64,000 bases of DNA from Brachypodius melanocephalos. Its lineage: Eukaryota; Chordata; Aves; Passeriformes; Pycnonotidae. The stretch's first letter is position 1. Each line of letters begins with the position of its first letter. Below are positions 24,114 through 36,296 of the stretch, piece by piece. The position numbers were made by a program, and so were the translations under genes. The stretch covers positions 3,382,669-3,446,668 of the forward strand of contig VZSR01000514.1 of assembly GCA_013398615.1 (NCBI GenBank), given 5' to 3'. The notes below the pieces were generated by a model. The model was not told the origin of the DNA, made no database searches, and saw only the letters and a list, made by a program, of their open reading frames with translations.

Positions 24114-25686
24114 GTGATACAGGAAAATGAAATGGTTTTATTGCCTACATAGGCTTCTGCAGCAGGGAATGTATTCTAATAGGAGTGTCACAGCAGTCCT
24201 GAAAACCACTTATTTCACACTGTCACAGTGTTTCCACTTCTGTGATCTCATAGCTTCTCCCTCCCTTTCCCATGGGAAGGGCCTGGCCTGAGGAGCGTGG
24301 TGAATTGCATGGTGTCTGTAGGTTGACATTTTTCATAACTCTCCATTTAGTAACCAAGGACTCAGCAAGGTGGGAGATAAAAAATTCCAGGGTTGGTCGA
24401 TTACTGATGTCCTCCTACCAAGAAGGAAAGCAGCTCAGAGAGGTAAATGGTCCTGGGCCTTGGCTGCACTGCTGAAGATAGAAAATAAATGTCTCAAGAA
24501 AAATGGGAGTGTCCTGCTGAAAATGGCTACCACAGCAGCAAGTCATCATGAAAGATGAGCCCTTTCCACTTGTCAACAAAATGAATGGTGCAGATGGCTC
24601 TGTTTAAAAGGGAGTTTGCACCACAGGATGAAAGATTTTCCAGCTGAGGGACCCAATTAACAGAGGTGACCAAATCATTTAATATACTTTAAACATGGAT
24701 GCTCTGTTACCCTTTCAAAAGAGTTGACAGGTAATTAACTAAAAAACCACTCGTCATTTTCTATTGGTGTGGATTGTGACATGGGAAAGTTCGTGTTTTA
24801 AATTAGGGAATAGATTTAGACAATGAGGTCATGAATTGCAGATCTACAGACCTACACATTCAGTCCACCGGCTGAGGTGGGAATTTGGCTGAAAGGCTGG
24901 ATCTGAATTTTGGCATCTTCTTTCAAATGTAAAGTAAAGCTGTGAAATTCAATTCAGTAGCAGGACTTTTGCAGAGCTCTGTAGGTGCATGGATCCATCT
25001 GCCAGAGGAGGACCAGCTTTATTTCAGAATAAAGGTATGTGTATTAAAATATGAACACTGCAACAGCTCTGAAATTTGCTCTAATGAACACATTGCCACA
25101 GTTTCACATGTTCAAATCTAATTTGTATAAGACTGGGTATTTTTACTAAAATAAATTGAAATTGTGTTTAAGAATGTCCCCTGAAACTTTCCAGGCCTGA
25201 AGACTTGTCTGGTAATTCCAGCAAGATTTTCACTTCTCCATGCATTAAGGCAGAAAATTAATGGAAAGACCAGCATAGCAATCTCCTGGCCAGACCTGTG
25301 AATCTCCTGTGGAAGCTGGGAAATGTGTGAGACAAGCCTGGAAAACATTTTCTAAAATTGAAGGTAGTTTCAGAATCTGGGAAGAGCCCGTACTGGCTTT
25401 ATTTCTCTCTCTTTTTTTTTTTTTTTGTAAAGTTAGAGTAGAATAGCTCATATACCTGTCAAGACTGAACAATGAGGGGTTTGCCCCAAATGTCTGCTAG
25501 AATTGAACACTACCTATTATGCATCTGTCAGAAGCTTTGAATCCTTGAAACAAGTGGGCTCTCTCAGTGTTTTGATTTGCCAAATTTAGCTGTCTTTTTC
25601 TGATAGAGACATGGGAATCTCAGCAACTTCAGTTGACTCAGAAAAGTCCATTTAATACATTAAAGCAATGACTTTCCCTGCAGTTG

Positions 25687-25725
25687 TTTCTTTTTTATTT
25701 TTTCTTTCTTTTTTTTTTTTTTTTT
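25687..25725 (+). repeat. T-rich low-complexity tract
   Basis: Nearly uninterrupted T with a few A and C residues. No retroposon body precedes its complement, so I treat it as a simple repeat. Confidence 0.8.
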
Positions 25726-28700
25726 AATCGGAGCAGTACTTCAGGAAAGAGCTTAGATGTAAAAGCAAGCACATCCACTTATAACTGTATGCAACAAATT
25801 TTAAAAATCCTGCTCATCTGCTGGACCTGGGACTTGCAAAATGCCACCTAGGAAACTTGAAACTGCATCAGTTCAACCAAAGTGTCCCTGCTCCTGGGAC
25901 TCTAAACCTTCTGAGCAGTGACTGTGGCATGAGATGTTGTCTTTCATGCGTGCAGGGATGAGAAGTTCCAGTACTCAAAGAATCTAGAACAGACCCATCT
26001 ATTGCAGAAAGGCACAATGAGATCCATTTGGTAGACCCAGTTTGCACAAGTCCATCCTAGGATTAAATTACTCATTTTTACAGTGAGGGTGGTTAATAGG
26101 TAAATGAATTGTCAGAGGAAATACAGCAGCTTTTCCGGTGCTGGGAGTCTCTAAATCAAAACTAAGTGCAGAGCAAATTATACAGTCATAAGAACTAGAA
26201 TCAGCAAAATGTTTTCTACATAAAATTAAAATGCCTGCTTTACATATAGTAGATATAGCAGTCCTCTATGGTTTTAAAACGCACAAATATTTAAGAGGAA
26301 TCCAACTACAGGCCCTTATTCATCAGAGGGGATATTGGAACGACACATTTCAATATATGAATGGCCTGTGTAGAGCTCTAATTTGTCTCAGCTAATGTGC
26401 TGCTCTTGCTTAATCCAAAGCAGGCATTCTGCTGGCCCTGGCCCAGACAAACTGCAAGGTATTTAGAAAACCAGCTCCCCTGATGTTCAGTTGGGTTTCA
26501 GTGTCCAATTTCCTAAAGCCTATTAAAAACTTGATGGCTAAATTAACTTGCTGCCTAAAATGGAGGGAAATAATGGAATAAATACTTCCAGATAAACAGC
26601 CACATCACCAGCTTCTGATCTCTCTCACACTTTTTTCCTTTGCCATTCAAGCAAAATTTAGAATCTGGCCTGATATGTCTGCAGCAACAAACCCGGGAGT
26701 AGACAATTCCTGAAAACAAGAAAGGACATCCCTGCTTGGTAATATTATTTCTCACCTCTATCAGTGTAATTTAAAGGCAGCTTGATCCCTTTCACTCACC
26801 CCATGGCCATTTCACTGCTATGAGTTGTTACAAATTGTTTCAGCAAGCCAGGTCTTCTAGATGAATGTGTGTTGCCAAACATATCTAAAGAAATTTCAGC
26901 ATATTCTGGAAGGCACTAGGCACAAATAAAGGCAGTGGGAGGTCTGTGTTCATCTCCCCAGTTTGGAAATCTGTTGGCTCACAAACTTGCAATCAGCTCC
27001 CCCTAAGTTTTCATCCAGACTGAAATCTGCCCAAAGTCAATCATGCAGAAGAATATTTGGCATAAGCAAAGAGGTTTCTGTCCACCTGTGAGGATTTCAC
27101 TGTGCATAGAAATGAATTAAAAAGCAGCTACCAATGCATTAACTACCAATATAAATGAAACTGAGGAGACAAAACGAAGCCAGGCTATCTAATTATGTCA
27201 ATGCTTCCTGATGATCAGGTCCTGATATGAAAATTACTCCCGAATTACATGCCTCTGTCTTGCTGCACCACAGCAAAATTTGGATCTGAACAATCCTGAA
27301 CTCAGCATCTCCCCAGAATTTCAGATAGTTTAACACTCATTAGGGTAGTAGACTAAGAAAACCTTTCTGTGGCAGGGGAAGATCCATGAATGCAGTCATC
27401 ATTTCCTGACTCTGCAGGTAAAAGGACTCTTCCAGTAAAACGTTTTTCATCTTCATCTGGCTACTTATCCTGGTCCCAGCTGTGCTGTTGTAGCTGCTGT
27501 AATAAAAAATGAATAGATTGGGGGAAGATTTTTATTCCATAATATTGTATTTCAGCTCTAGTCTTGAACATCAGTATTTAAAGTGGTTCCTAACTGCAGC
27601 CCTGATGTTCATTTTATGACAGCACAGCAAGTTACCACCCGTCAGCTGCCTGCAGATACCTTAACATACCCCTAGGGCCTTATAAAAGGCAGGGTTTTTC
27701 CTGGAGGTTTCCTGGTATAAATTCTTATATTTTTAAGAATTTAACTGTACTATAATAAGTGCCAATGTTCATTCGATGTTGATCAACTGATGATAACATG
27801 AGATGTTGTGTCATAACAACTAAACTAAGCCACAATAAACTTTCCTTCAGGTTCCACTTTTGACCATTGTCGGGAACAGGATACTGAGCTGGAGGTGCCT
27901 TTGATTTGAGTAGTTTGGATATGGAGTGGCTAAATCACAGGCACATACCCAACAAAGAAAGGAACTAAGACCACTTGTGAAAGGGAATATTAACCAGGAA
28001 AGGGGAGAAACTAAGCATAAATTATTTTAAAGTTGCTAAATACGCGTCTGCTGATCCATCGTATCGTTTGCAGTTCTCTCTGCTGCAGGTCAGCTCTGGG
28101 CTAGAGATCTCACTTGTGATAGTTCTGCAGACAGACTGCACTGCTCTCTTCATCCTGCTGGCCAGGGCAGGGGATTTGCTCTGTGCAAACAGACGGGTGA
28201 GAGATTTGCTGGGCTTCAGTGAGGCTGCTATTGCTGCTCTCTAACAGCATCTGTTAAAGAAGCATTAAGGCAAATGGCTTGTGTTCTAGAGAGGAAAATG
28301 GGGAAAGCAGTCATCTAACACTTGTTAAGGAAAATTCTCTCCCCTCCATGCTGCACCTCTATATTTTAACTGCTAAACCTAGCACAAAAATCTAAGGAAG
28401 TGTTTTGGCCTCAATGGGAACTTCAATGCCCTGCATACAAAGTCAGTCTATGATTTGAAGCTGAACTATGGAAGGTGCCAAGTCTACTGTCTCCAACTCT
28501 CTCTCCTCTCTTTTTTCTGAGGTCTCACCTCTTCAAATATTTGGCTTAAATGGTCAAGGCACTCATTACACAAATATTAGATTTATCCAACACAGGATCA
28601 GGATGGAAATACAGACTCTTTACCCTCTGCATGATACAGCTATACGAAATAGTGGTCCAGCAGCAAGAGAATAGCAAGAGAATTTTTCCTGTATTTTTTA

Positions 28701-30569
28701 ATGATCAGCCATGGTTGGCATTCAAAGCTTCAAATTTGGGTTTTCAGATTCTTCAACTTTTGCATTTTCAGATGCTCTTGGACTCACATGTTGATAAGTC
28801 TGGCTGCAATACTCAACCTGGCTCTATCCCTTTATGTTTAAATTCATTCCTCATCATTCTAAAAATCCACTAACATTCATCCAAAGAGGAGAAAAAAATA
28901 AAATCGCCCTCTATCCACCTAAGTGAGAGAAAATCCTTTCTATCAGCTAAAAAGACCACACTATCTGGGCATTTGTCACCATCACAGCACACTTTGGGGA
29001 TTCAGGAAATATTGTTTCCCTTTTTATTTCTTATTAGATCACCTTTCAAAGGGTTTGTATTAAACAACCAAGAGGAATTGCTGGTGCAAGGGGTTGTGTA
29101 CATGCAAACTGTCATCATGAGGAATGTACAAGTGAAGTATACCACAAAAACCAGCTGGAATCCATTTTAGATATTTCATAGTCTGGACACTGAGGTGGAA
29201 TAAATTCACCCTTACTCATTCCTGCCAGTGAAATGGCAGCACCCATGGATTTAGGGCAACTTCAGTTTGAAAATTGCTTTTTTACTAATTTGTATTCTCA
29301 AGTTTAGTAGGCGTGCTTTTTTAAAACCAGGTATAAGAGCTCACTTTTAGGGGAAATTACTAGCATATATTCTAGGGGTACAAGCTTGTTTTAGGCAGGG
29401 GAATAAAATGAGGGGAAGCAGGTAGACGATGTCTGAGAGCCCTGGTTACTCATGGAGTGGTCCAGCAGACATCTCCAAGGGGGTGCCAGGGACAGGATTT
29501 GCCATGATCTCTGCTTACCAGGGAGGTATACGGAGGTCCAGTGGGCAGTATTGGCAAGAATCATCATGTTTGCCTTTAATGCTTATTTGTATTTAAAAAT
29601 GAGGGAAATAGAGAATTACAGGTGTTGTATGTTATGTTATGTATTAGATTGGAAAATTTTGTAACCAGAGAAAGCAATTATCAAAATTGACTGAAGATAG
29701 CCCAGAAAATCTGCTTTTCTTAGTCAGAAATCAACTCAGCACAAAAATCCCTTGCTGTACTTGTCTGTCCCATATTCTGCCATAAAAACTGTTGGTATTT
29801 CTCATGTAGTGACAAGCAGAATGTCAATCTAATTCTTACTCTAGTTTTAAAAAGTCTTGTGTTTTAATAAAACCCTTGATGACAGCTCTCTGGCTGAACT
29901 CAGCTTCTTTTTTTGGTACACTGAAGTCTCATAAAGATGCTGGCATTTCAGAGGAAATTTAGCTTGCTGGGGGTGCATTTCATCTTTTTGTGCTTTCATT
30001 TCACTCTCTCCTTACTGAGTTCCATCTGCCATATTCTCCTCACTGTGGACATCTTTCATTCCATTTTTCATCCACACGCTGATCATGATATGATTTTGCT
30101 TTTGCTTAGCCAAAAAACCCAATTGCAATGACCCCAACATCCCAGAAGTCAAGACATCAATATGAGTTTGGAATGAAAGCAATATTGACTGCCAGCACTT
30201 CTATAATTCCTAGCAATCAACTCCAATCTCTTCTCTCTTAATGATAGATAGATAAAACATTTGACTTCACTTTTCCAATCTATACAGAGGCCTTTACCAT
30301 CCTTTATAACCCTCAAATTCAAGACAATTAGGACTTGATTAAATCCTACCATCTCTCAGGTCTCTTAAGCCAACTAATGGCTTCTTGGAGAAGCCAAGTA
30401 ATTTTACAGCTTCTCCCACTACCTCTCTCTTTTCTGGTTCATGTGCATTTCTGGCTCTAAGCATGAGTTTAATTAAATGTACTTGACATCCAAAATAATT
30501 GAGGAGATGATTCTAGACCTTTAAAGTAGAAGCTTCATGTTTTTATTAGCAATTTGGCTAGAAAATACC

Positions 30570-30690
30570 CCAACATACTTATACATATTTTATATATACC
30601 TTCCTATTTGCATTTATATTTGTATCTTTACTTTCTTATATACTGTATACATGTGGATGCATATACAGATATATATATATATAATCCAAA
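30570..30690. repeat. AT-rich zone with (AT)n microsatellite
   Basis: TA-rich words such as TATATATACC and TATACTGTATACATG lead into a pure (AT)7.5 run at 30669-30683. The zone is likely polymorphic and easily unwound. The two overlapping plus frames here are Tyr/Ile repeats produced by the microsatellite. Confidence 0.8.
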
Positions 30691-32464
30691 TTCACTTTGT
30701 CTTGATTCACATCTCTACACTGGCTCCATGCATCCAAACTAATTTCCTCAAGAAAAGAGATAAATAGAAACTCTGACCTACTAGAATATGCTCTGAACTA
30801 TGTGAAGTCACAGCACAAATACCTCACATAAATTCTTCTTAAAAAGTGTTGATTTCCCACACTCTCAGGACATATGATTCATAAAAGACTGAGTCCCTAA
30901 ACAGCCAGCTCCCTACAGACTTTTCACTCTGCTTCTGTGACAGCCCAGCCTTATGTCCTCAACCTTCCTCATTCTCCTGTTTTAATTAATTTTTACTTTT
31001 CAGTCATCCTACATTTTGACAACATCTTTAATTGACAACTTTAATCTTTTCTCTCTTTACACTATTATTTCTATAATTCTTTTACCTTTGTATTCCATGT
31101 TAACATTTGCACTTTATATTCAACACCAATATAAGAGGAGATGCTCAGGTAATAGCCTTCTGATGGTTACACAAATGATCTGTTTCTTCACCATAACCAA
31201 TTTTCACATCATAAAGAGCAATATTTGTTCATGGTCTTCAAAACCTTTGACAATGGCCATCAATGGCTGTTGATGGTCCTGCCCAAGCTGAGGGATAAAA
31301 TCTGCTTAGATAAGAGACTCCAAGTTCCGATCTGTTCAGAACTGTGCTGGAAGTGTTTGCATAGGAGGGGAAAATTGGACAGAGACAGGATCTGAAGTCT
31401 CATATAGCTAGTGCACATGAGGGCCCTGATCCTTTCGGCTCAAATGGCAAGAGAACAATTTTGAGGAGACAGAAAGGAGCTTCACAAAAATGTGATCCTA
31501 TTTCTGTTGCATGCAAATGAAGAGAGAAAGACTGGATTTTGTCTGTCAAGTTGTGCCCACACGAGAAGTGAACTTCCTCCCTGTTAATTCCACAACACAC
31601 TTTGGTAAGAAAAGCTCAAAGAGCCCAGCTGTGTCTTGTGTTTGTCTTGTAAAATATCAGTGGGCTTCTCTTCAGCTCTACTCCCAAGAGCTCCCCGTTG
31701 CCCAAATGTGGTCATGTAGGCCTGGAGAAAGGAAGTATGGGAGTGGGGCTATTTTTGGTGATCAAATCATAGACTGTCAGTCTGCAAGGCAGAGGGATCC
31801 ATCTAGAAGTCAGAGGAGCAATATTATCGGACATGAGAGAGGTCAGTTTGCAGTCAGGTTCCATTTATAAATTTTTCATAAAGAGCTAACAAATGACTGA
31901 GCAAGGTTTTAATAAGTGATTGTACTTCAGTAACAAGGTTAAGCAATTACAACATGGAAGCATTAGTAACAAACACTAATTGAATTTCTAATATGCTCAT
32001 AACAATGTGTATTATAAATGGCATAGGCTTATAGAGAATCAGCATTAAATAACACCTGTTAAACTGCATGTGGCTCCTCACTCTTCCAATGGCTTGATGT
32101 TACTGTTTTATCCTTTCAGGAAAACACAGCAAGGTAAGAGAAAGGTTGAAGAGATTCCTTTGTCTTTCCTGTACTGTAAAGGTTAAAAGATTTCTGGCTG
32201 ATGTGCACCTTGAGGCACATTGCTTTTCCAACAGCAATCATCTCAGAGGCACAGCATGATCCAACAGCCAAACGTGCCCTCTGTCATTGGAAACACAGCT
32301 CCACTTTCCTGCTCCACTACAGAACACTTGTAACATCTTGAGAAGGTTGTGATCTTTCTGTAACACCAAAGATACCATTTCTCCAAGGGGAATCTACACA
32401 CACATTTTGAACTGGGGACCAAAGAAAGGACCTTGCTTGGATACAACAAAGCACCCCTGGGAAG

Positions 32465-32483
32465 AAAAAAAAAAAAAAAAAAA
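32465..32483 (+). repeat. Poly-A run (19)
   Basis: Nineteen consecutive A residues. The preceding 200 bp is not a recognised SINE, CR1 or retrocopied gene, so the run may be a simple repeat or the tail of an unrecognised retrocopy. Confidence 0.8.
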
Positions 32484-33947
32484 GTACAAATCTTTGTTTC
32501 AGGCTAAACTGTGTTGCTGTTCTTATTTCAATAAGGATCATCATGACATATTGAAACCAACATTATATTTCTTTTATCATTGTTAAGAAATATAAGGATA
32601 AAAAGTGAAAGAAAGTTCAAACTCAAGTTTCCAGCATGTGTGGTGATTCTTTAAATGAAAGTTCAATTGACACCAACCTGGGCAGGAACTATAGACAAGT
32701 CAGTTGTCTAAAACAATTATACATTGCCTCTAGCTGTGTGCTGGGTCCAGATTATGTATTTGTTCTTTTCCATCTCAGGTTACTGTGAAGTTATAGAGAG
32801 TCCTGATACAAAACTGAAGTGAAGAGCTTGATGCAAAGCCAAATTGCTCTGGGGTAAAAAATTACCTTTTCCTTTGACGAAAAATAGATGTCTCTAAGAC
32901 AGGAAAGGATGAAAACAACATCAGTAATTCTGACTTTGCAAATGAAAGCTCTAAGGCCAGCTGACTTAATTTTGCTAATCACCCTATCAATCTTAATGGA
33001 AGAGAGTTTGTAATCCTAAAAATACAGTCAGTGAAGCACCAAGAAAATTCCCAATTTTCTTGCCTTTACTAAGGCCACTGATGAGATGGCATCATTATAA
33101 AGGTATCACCTTGCTTCAGATCCATTCAAATGCCCAGGTGGAGATGGCTGGCACTGACTGCCACAGGAGATAATGAGGCAGCTCCTAAAGCTTGTTATGC
33201 AAAAATCTCACAGAGGAGAATAGAGCCATAGACAAACTTTTGTTAAACTTTAAAAGGCTGTGAAAAAAAAAATCCCTCTTCTCTTATATTCTGCCCCTTT
33301 CTGGCTCCCTTGTTAAGTTCTTCCCACTTTCATGTGTTATCAGGTAGTAATATAATTCAGACCATGGAAAGAATATGAAACCTGATCCTCTTGAGAAATG
33401 GTGCTTTAACTCAAATTTCAAACCAAGACCTGTTATTAATAATGGAGGTGAATTTTTCTGAAGAGGCACACATATATCTCAGTTTTCTATAAGTTCTAAA
33501 TGAGGGAAATACCTGTGAGCATGGAGAGGTTAAAGGCTGCTATTCCTGCCTTGTAATGAAGGAGGAATGGGAATCTGATCTGACACATGATAAGGCTTGT
33601 TCCTGCTATCTCAGAGAGATATACTCTGGCCAACATATATTAATTCCCAAAAGGATCATCTAAGTTTACTAAAAATGCTTATGTAGACAATATTTGCCCA
33701 TACATACAAGGGAAGGATCTCCTCCACTCTTTGAAAAGTATATTTCCATCTCAGTTCTCTTCTGCAGCTGCCTGATGAATGCAGGTCATGCATGAACTTT
33801 TGGCTCCCATCTAATTTGTTCCTTTATCTCTCACCTTCCAGAAAAATCCCTACCACTTCTTGTCAGCTCTGATTTGGTTTGTGTCACAGACTACAGCACA
33901 AATTTAGCAAAAAATTGAGTTGTGTTTATAGCTTCATAGTCTGTTTT

Positions 33948-34001
33948 ACAGAATCACAGAATATGCTGAGTTGGAAGAGACCCACAAGGACAAGTCCAAG
34001 T
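33948..34001 (-). mobile_element. CR1 LINE 3' tip (54 bp)
   Basis: Read on the minus strand this is the end of a CR1 tail: GGACTTGTCCTTGTGGGTC, TCTTCCAACTCAGCATATTC, TGTGATTCTGT. The match stops near 34001, so the copy kept only the last bases of the 3' UTR, an extreme 5' truncation typical of CR1. The CTTGTGGGNC and CAACTCAGCATAT words place it in the same tail family as the copies ending at 36296 and 61067. Confidence 0.88.
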
Positions 34002-35551
34002 TCTTTATGAAGTACAAGTCAGTTAAAATGGAAGGCCACCATAGACTATGTGGATGAAGGGATAAATGATAGAATAGGCTTATTCTTCTCTCAGCTTGTT
34101 TCAGATTGGATGTTGAGCAGAAGCTCCCTAGATGTTTTTTCCCCTGGAAATCATTCTTCCAGATCTGTTTTGATGATGTCTATCTTTCCCAAAACAAAAT
34201 CATCCAACAGCTTTAATTTGAAACTTGAGCATCTCCAAAATTCCACTCACACCTGGGTGGTTGACACTTAAGCTAAAGAGCTGGAGTATATATAGAAAGA
34301 TTCCATGTTTAGAAAAATGTATCTCCATTTCCTATCACAATGATATCATGTGAACTGTTCACAAATAAAAATAATGAAAATTTAATATAAAGTCTTCTGG
34401 TCATTTAGCAGCCTCCTCTCTTTCTCCACCCACCTAGATGAATCAGTTTTGTGCTAATTTAAAACTAAGATAAACATCTTGGGATTTTTTAACAACTATG
34501 CTCACTATTTATGTCTAATAAACTCTACTGGGCACACTCTAATTTTAATAGGAAATGACAGTTCTTTCAAAAATGCATGGTAATTTCTAAACAAAAATAA
34601 ATTTCAAAAGGATTTAAATTTTTATTTTAAAAACAGTGAAAATATGAATGAGAAATATAATAACATGGACTGAAACTGTTCTACATTCTGCATATGTTCA
34701 TGAATAGGTTTGGTTGTCCTGAAAAGGATCATATTGAATATTCCATTCTTAAAAGAAATAAAAGATGATGAATGGTATTTCAGAAAAGCATATTTCTGCA
34801 TCTTAAATCCAGAGATTAAATAAATATTTTATTTGAAATTGTGCATTATTGCGTGGCTCTCAGGAGAAGATGCACATAAACACATACTTGGTTTTACTTT
34901 CAGTTGTTTATACCACTTTTTAAATTTTTTCAAGTAGATATTAAATTTGAACCACTTGACACAGTCCAATCAGATCATCCTACCTTGTTATGTAGGATGT
35001 CAGGGCAGCAGGCAGCAGTCTCCATTACAGGAGAAACTCTTTCCTCACTGATAATGCTGATGTAACATCGTGAAGGGTGATATCAGGTTACTTGATCTAA
35101 GGTGCAGGGAAAGCACAATGATTTCATGAAATTGTTCAGCACTGCAATAAATCCAGCCATGCCTTTCAGATTAGATGGTAATCTAACATCCTGAGAACTA
35201 CAGACACTTCTATACTGTTTTAAGTAATATATAAATCTTCTATTCATTCTTAGCTGGTTTGGGTTTTTTTGGTAGTAGATCAATTGCTATTATTGCAATA
35301 TGTGACACCTTACATATGTCACAACACAGTGTAGCAAATAGAGAGCACCTAAATTCTACATTTGTGAGGCAGAGCACTTAAATCTCCACTTCCAGCTACC
35401 CTCTTTGACTGACACATTGAAGACTGGATGGACTAACTACTGAATGCAGTTACTGGAGTTTATTATGCATAAATGAAGAACATTTTTATTAAAAAAGCAA
35501 GGCATTTACAGTATTGATCTATTGCAATTTTATAAAATTTGGCGCTCATCA
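34002..35551. other. Non-coding stretch, no gene seen
   Basis: Strongly AT-rich unique sequence with several AATAAA-like words (for example 34360, 34810). There are no open frames beyond 73 codons and no recognised repeat until the CR1 that begins near 35552. Confidence 0.7.
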
Positions 35552-35704
35552 GGCACAGCATTACCTGCTGGGCAAAGGAGGGGATTGTCCTGCTCTGCTC
35601 TGCCCTGGGCCAGCCTCACCTCAAGGGCTGGAGGCAGGTTTGGAGGCCACAATATAGAAAAGACATTAAACTGTTAGAGCACATCCAAAGGAGTGTGGAT
35701 AGAG
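35552..35704 (+). mobile_element. CR1 LINE, left part before assembly gap
   Basis: CR1 coding-region remnant close to the end of the reverse-transcriptase ORF: GGGGATTGTCCTGCTCTGC, GGCCAGCCTCACCTCAAG (family form GAGACCCCACCTGGAG), AGAAAAGACATTAAACTG, GAGCACATCCAAAGGAG. It carries frame-breaking changes. It continues after the 100-N gap in the same orientation. The 5' boundary is approximate, since the similarity fades upstream of about 35550. Confidence 0.8.
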
Positions 35705-35804
35705 NNNNNNNNNNNNNNNNNNNNNNNNNNNNNNNNNNNNNNNNNNNNNNNNNNNNNNNNNNNNNNNNNNNNNNNNNNNNNNNNNNNNNNNNNNNNNNNN
35801 NNNN
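35705..35804. other. Assembly gap, 100 N
   Basis: Exactly 100 N, the usual placeholder for a gap of unknown length. It lies inside a CR1 element. Open frames running across it are artefacts. Confidence 0.98.
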
Positions 35805-36296
35805 ACTGAAGCACTCTGAGTGCAGTGGCCGTCTCAACAATGACAAAGGAGGGCCATGAGGATGGTGAAGGGCCTTGAGGGGCAGCCATGTGAGGAGGGG
35901 CTGAGGTCACTTGGTCTGTTCAGCCTGGAGCAGACTGAGGGGAGAACTCACAGCACCCCACAGCTTCCTTGAGAGGGGAAGAGCAGGGGCAGACACTGCT
36001 CTCTGCTCTGTGATGACAGTGGCAGGACTGAGGGAATGGTCTGAAGCTGTGTCAGGAGAGGTTCAGGTTGGACATCAGAAAAAGGATTTTCACCCAGAGG
36101 GTGTTTGGGCTCTGGAAGTGCTTCCCAGGGCAGTGGTCACAGCACCAGCCTGAAAGAGTTCAAGAAGTGTTTGAACAATGCTCTCAGGCCCATGGTGTGA
36201 CTCTTAGGAGAGTCCTGTGCAGGACCAGGAGCTGGACTCGATGATCCTTGTGGGGCCCTTCCAACCCAGCATATCCCATGGCTCTATGATTCCATA
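35805..36296 (+). mobile_element. CR1 LINE, 3' part after assembly gap
   Basis: It resumes with ACAAAGGAGGGCCATGAGG and follows the CR1 order: GGGGCTGAGGTCACTTGG, TCTGTTCAGCCTGGAGCAG, AGGTTCAGGTTGGACATC, TTTTCACCCAGAGGGTG, GTGCTTCCCAGGGCAGTGG, GCCCATGGTGTGACTC, GAGCTGGACTCGATGATCC, CCAACCCAGCATATCCC, and ends in TGGCTCTATGATTCC. This is the best preserved CR1 in the window and shares its tail family with the copies at 60790-61067 and 33948-34001. The first bases after the gap (35805-35838) do not follow the CR1 order and may belong to an insertion hidden by the gap. Confidence 0.93.

Larger units (their letters stand above)
23313..33947. other. Non-coding stretch, no gene seen
   Basis: More than 10 kb of unique AT-rich DNA. 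It holds T-rich runs at 25412-25426 and 25687-25725, an AT-rich microsatellite zone at 30570-30690, a 19-A run at 32465-32483, and small CpG-retaining spots at 24072-24114 and 28043-28066. The 119-codon plus frame at 31511-31870 and the 107-codon frame at 28550-28873 match nothing I recognise. I find no CR1, LTR, RNA gene or convincing exon. Confidence 0.7.

Noticed and set aside
35539..35859. Open frames running through the 100-N gap
   Set aside because: Artefacts of unknown bases inside a decayed CR1.
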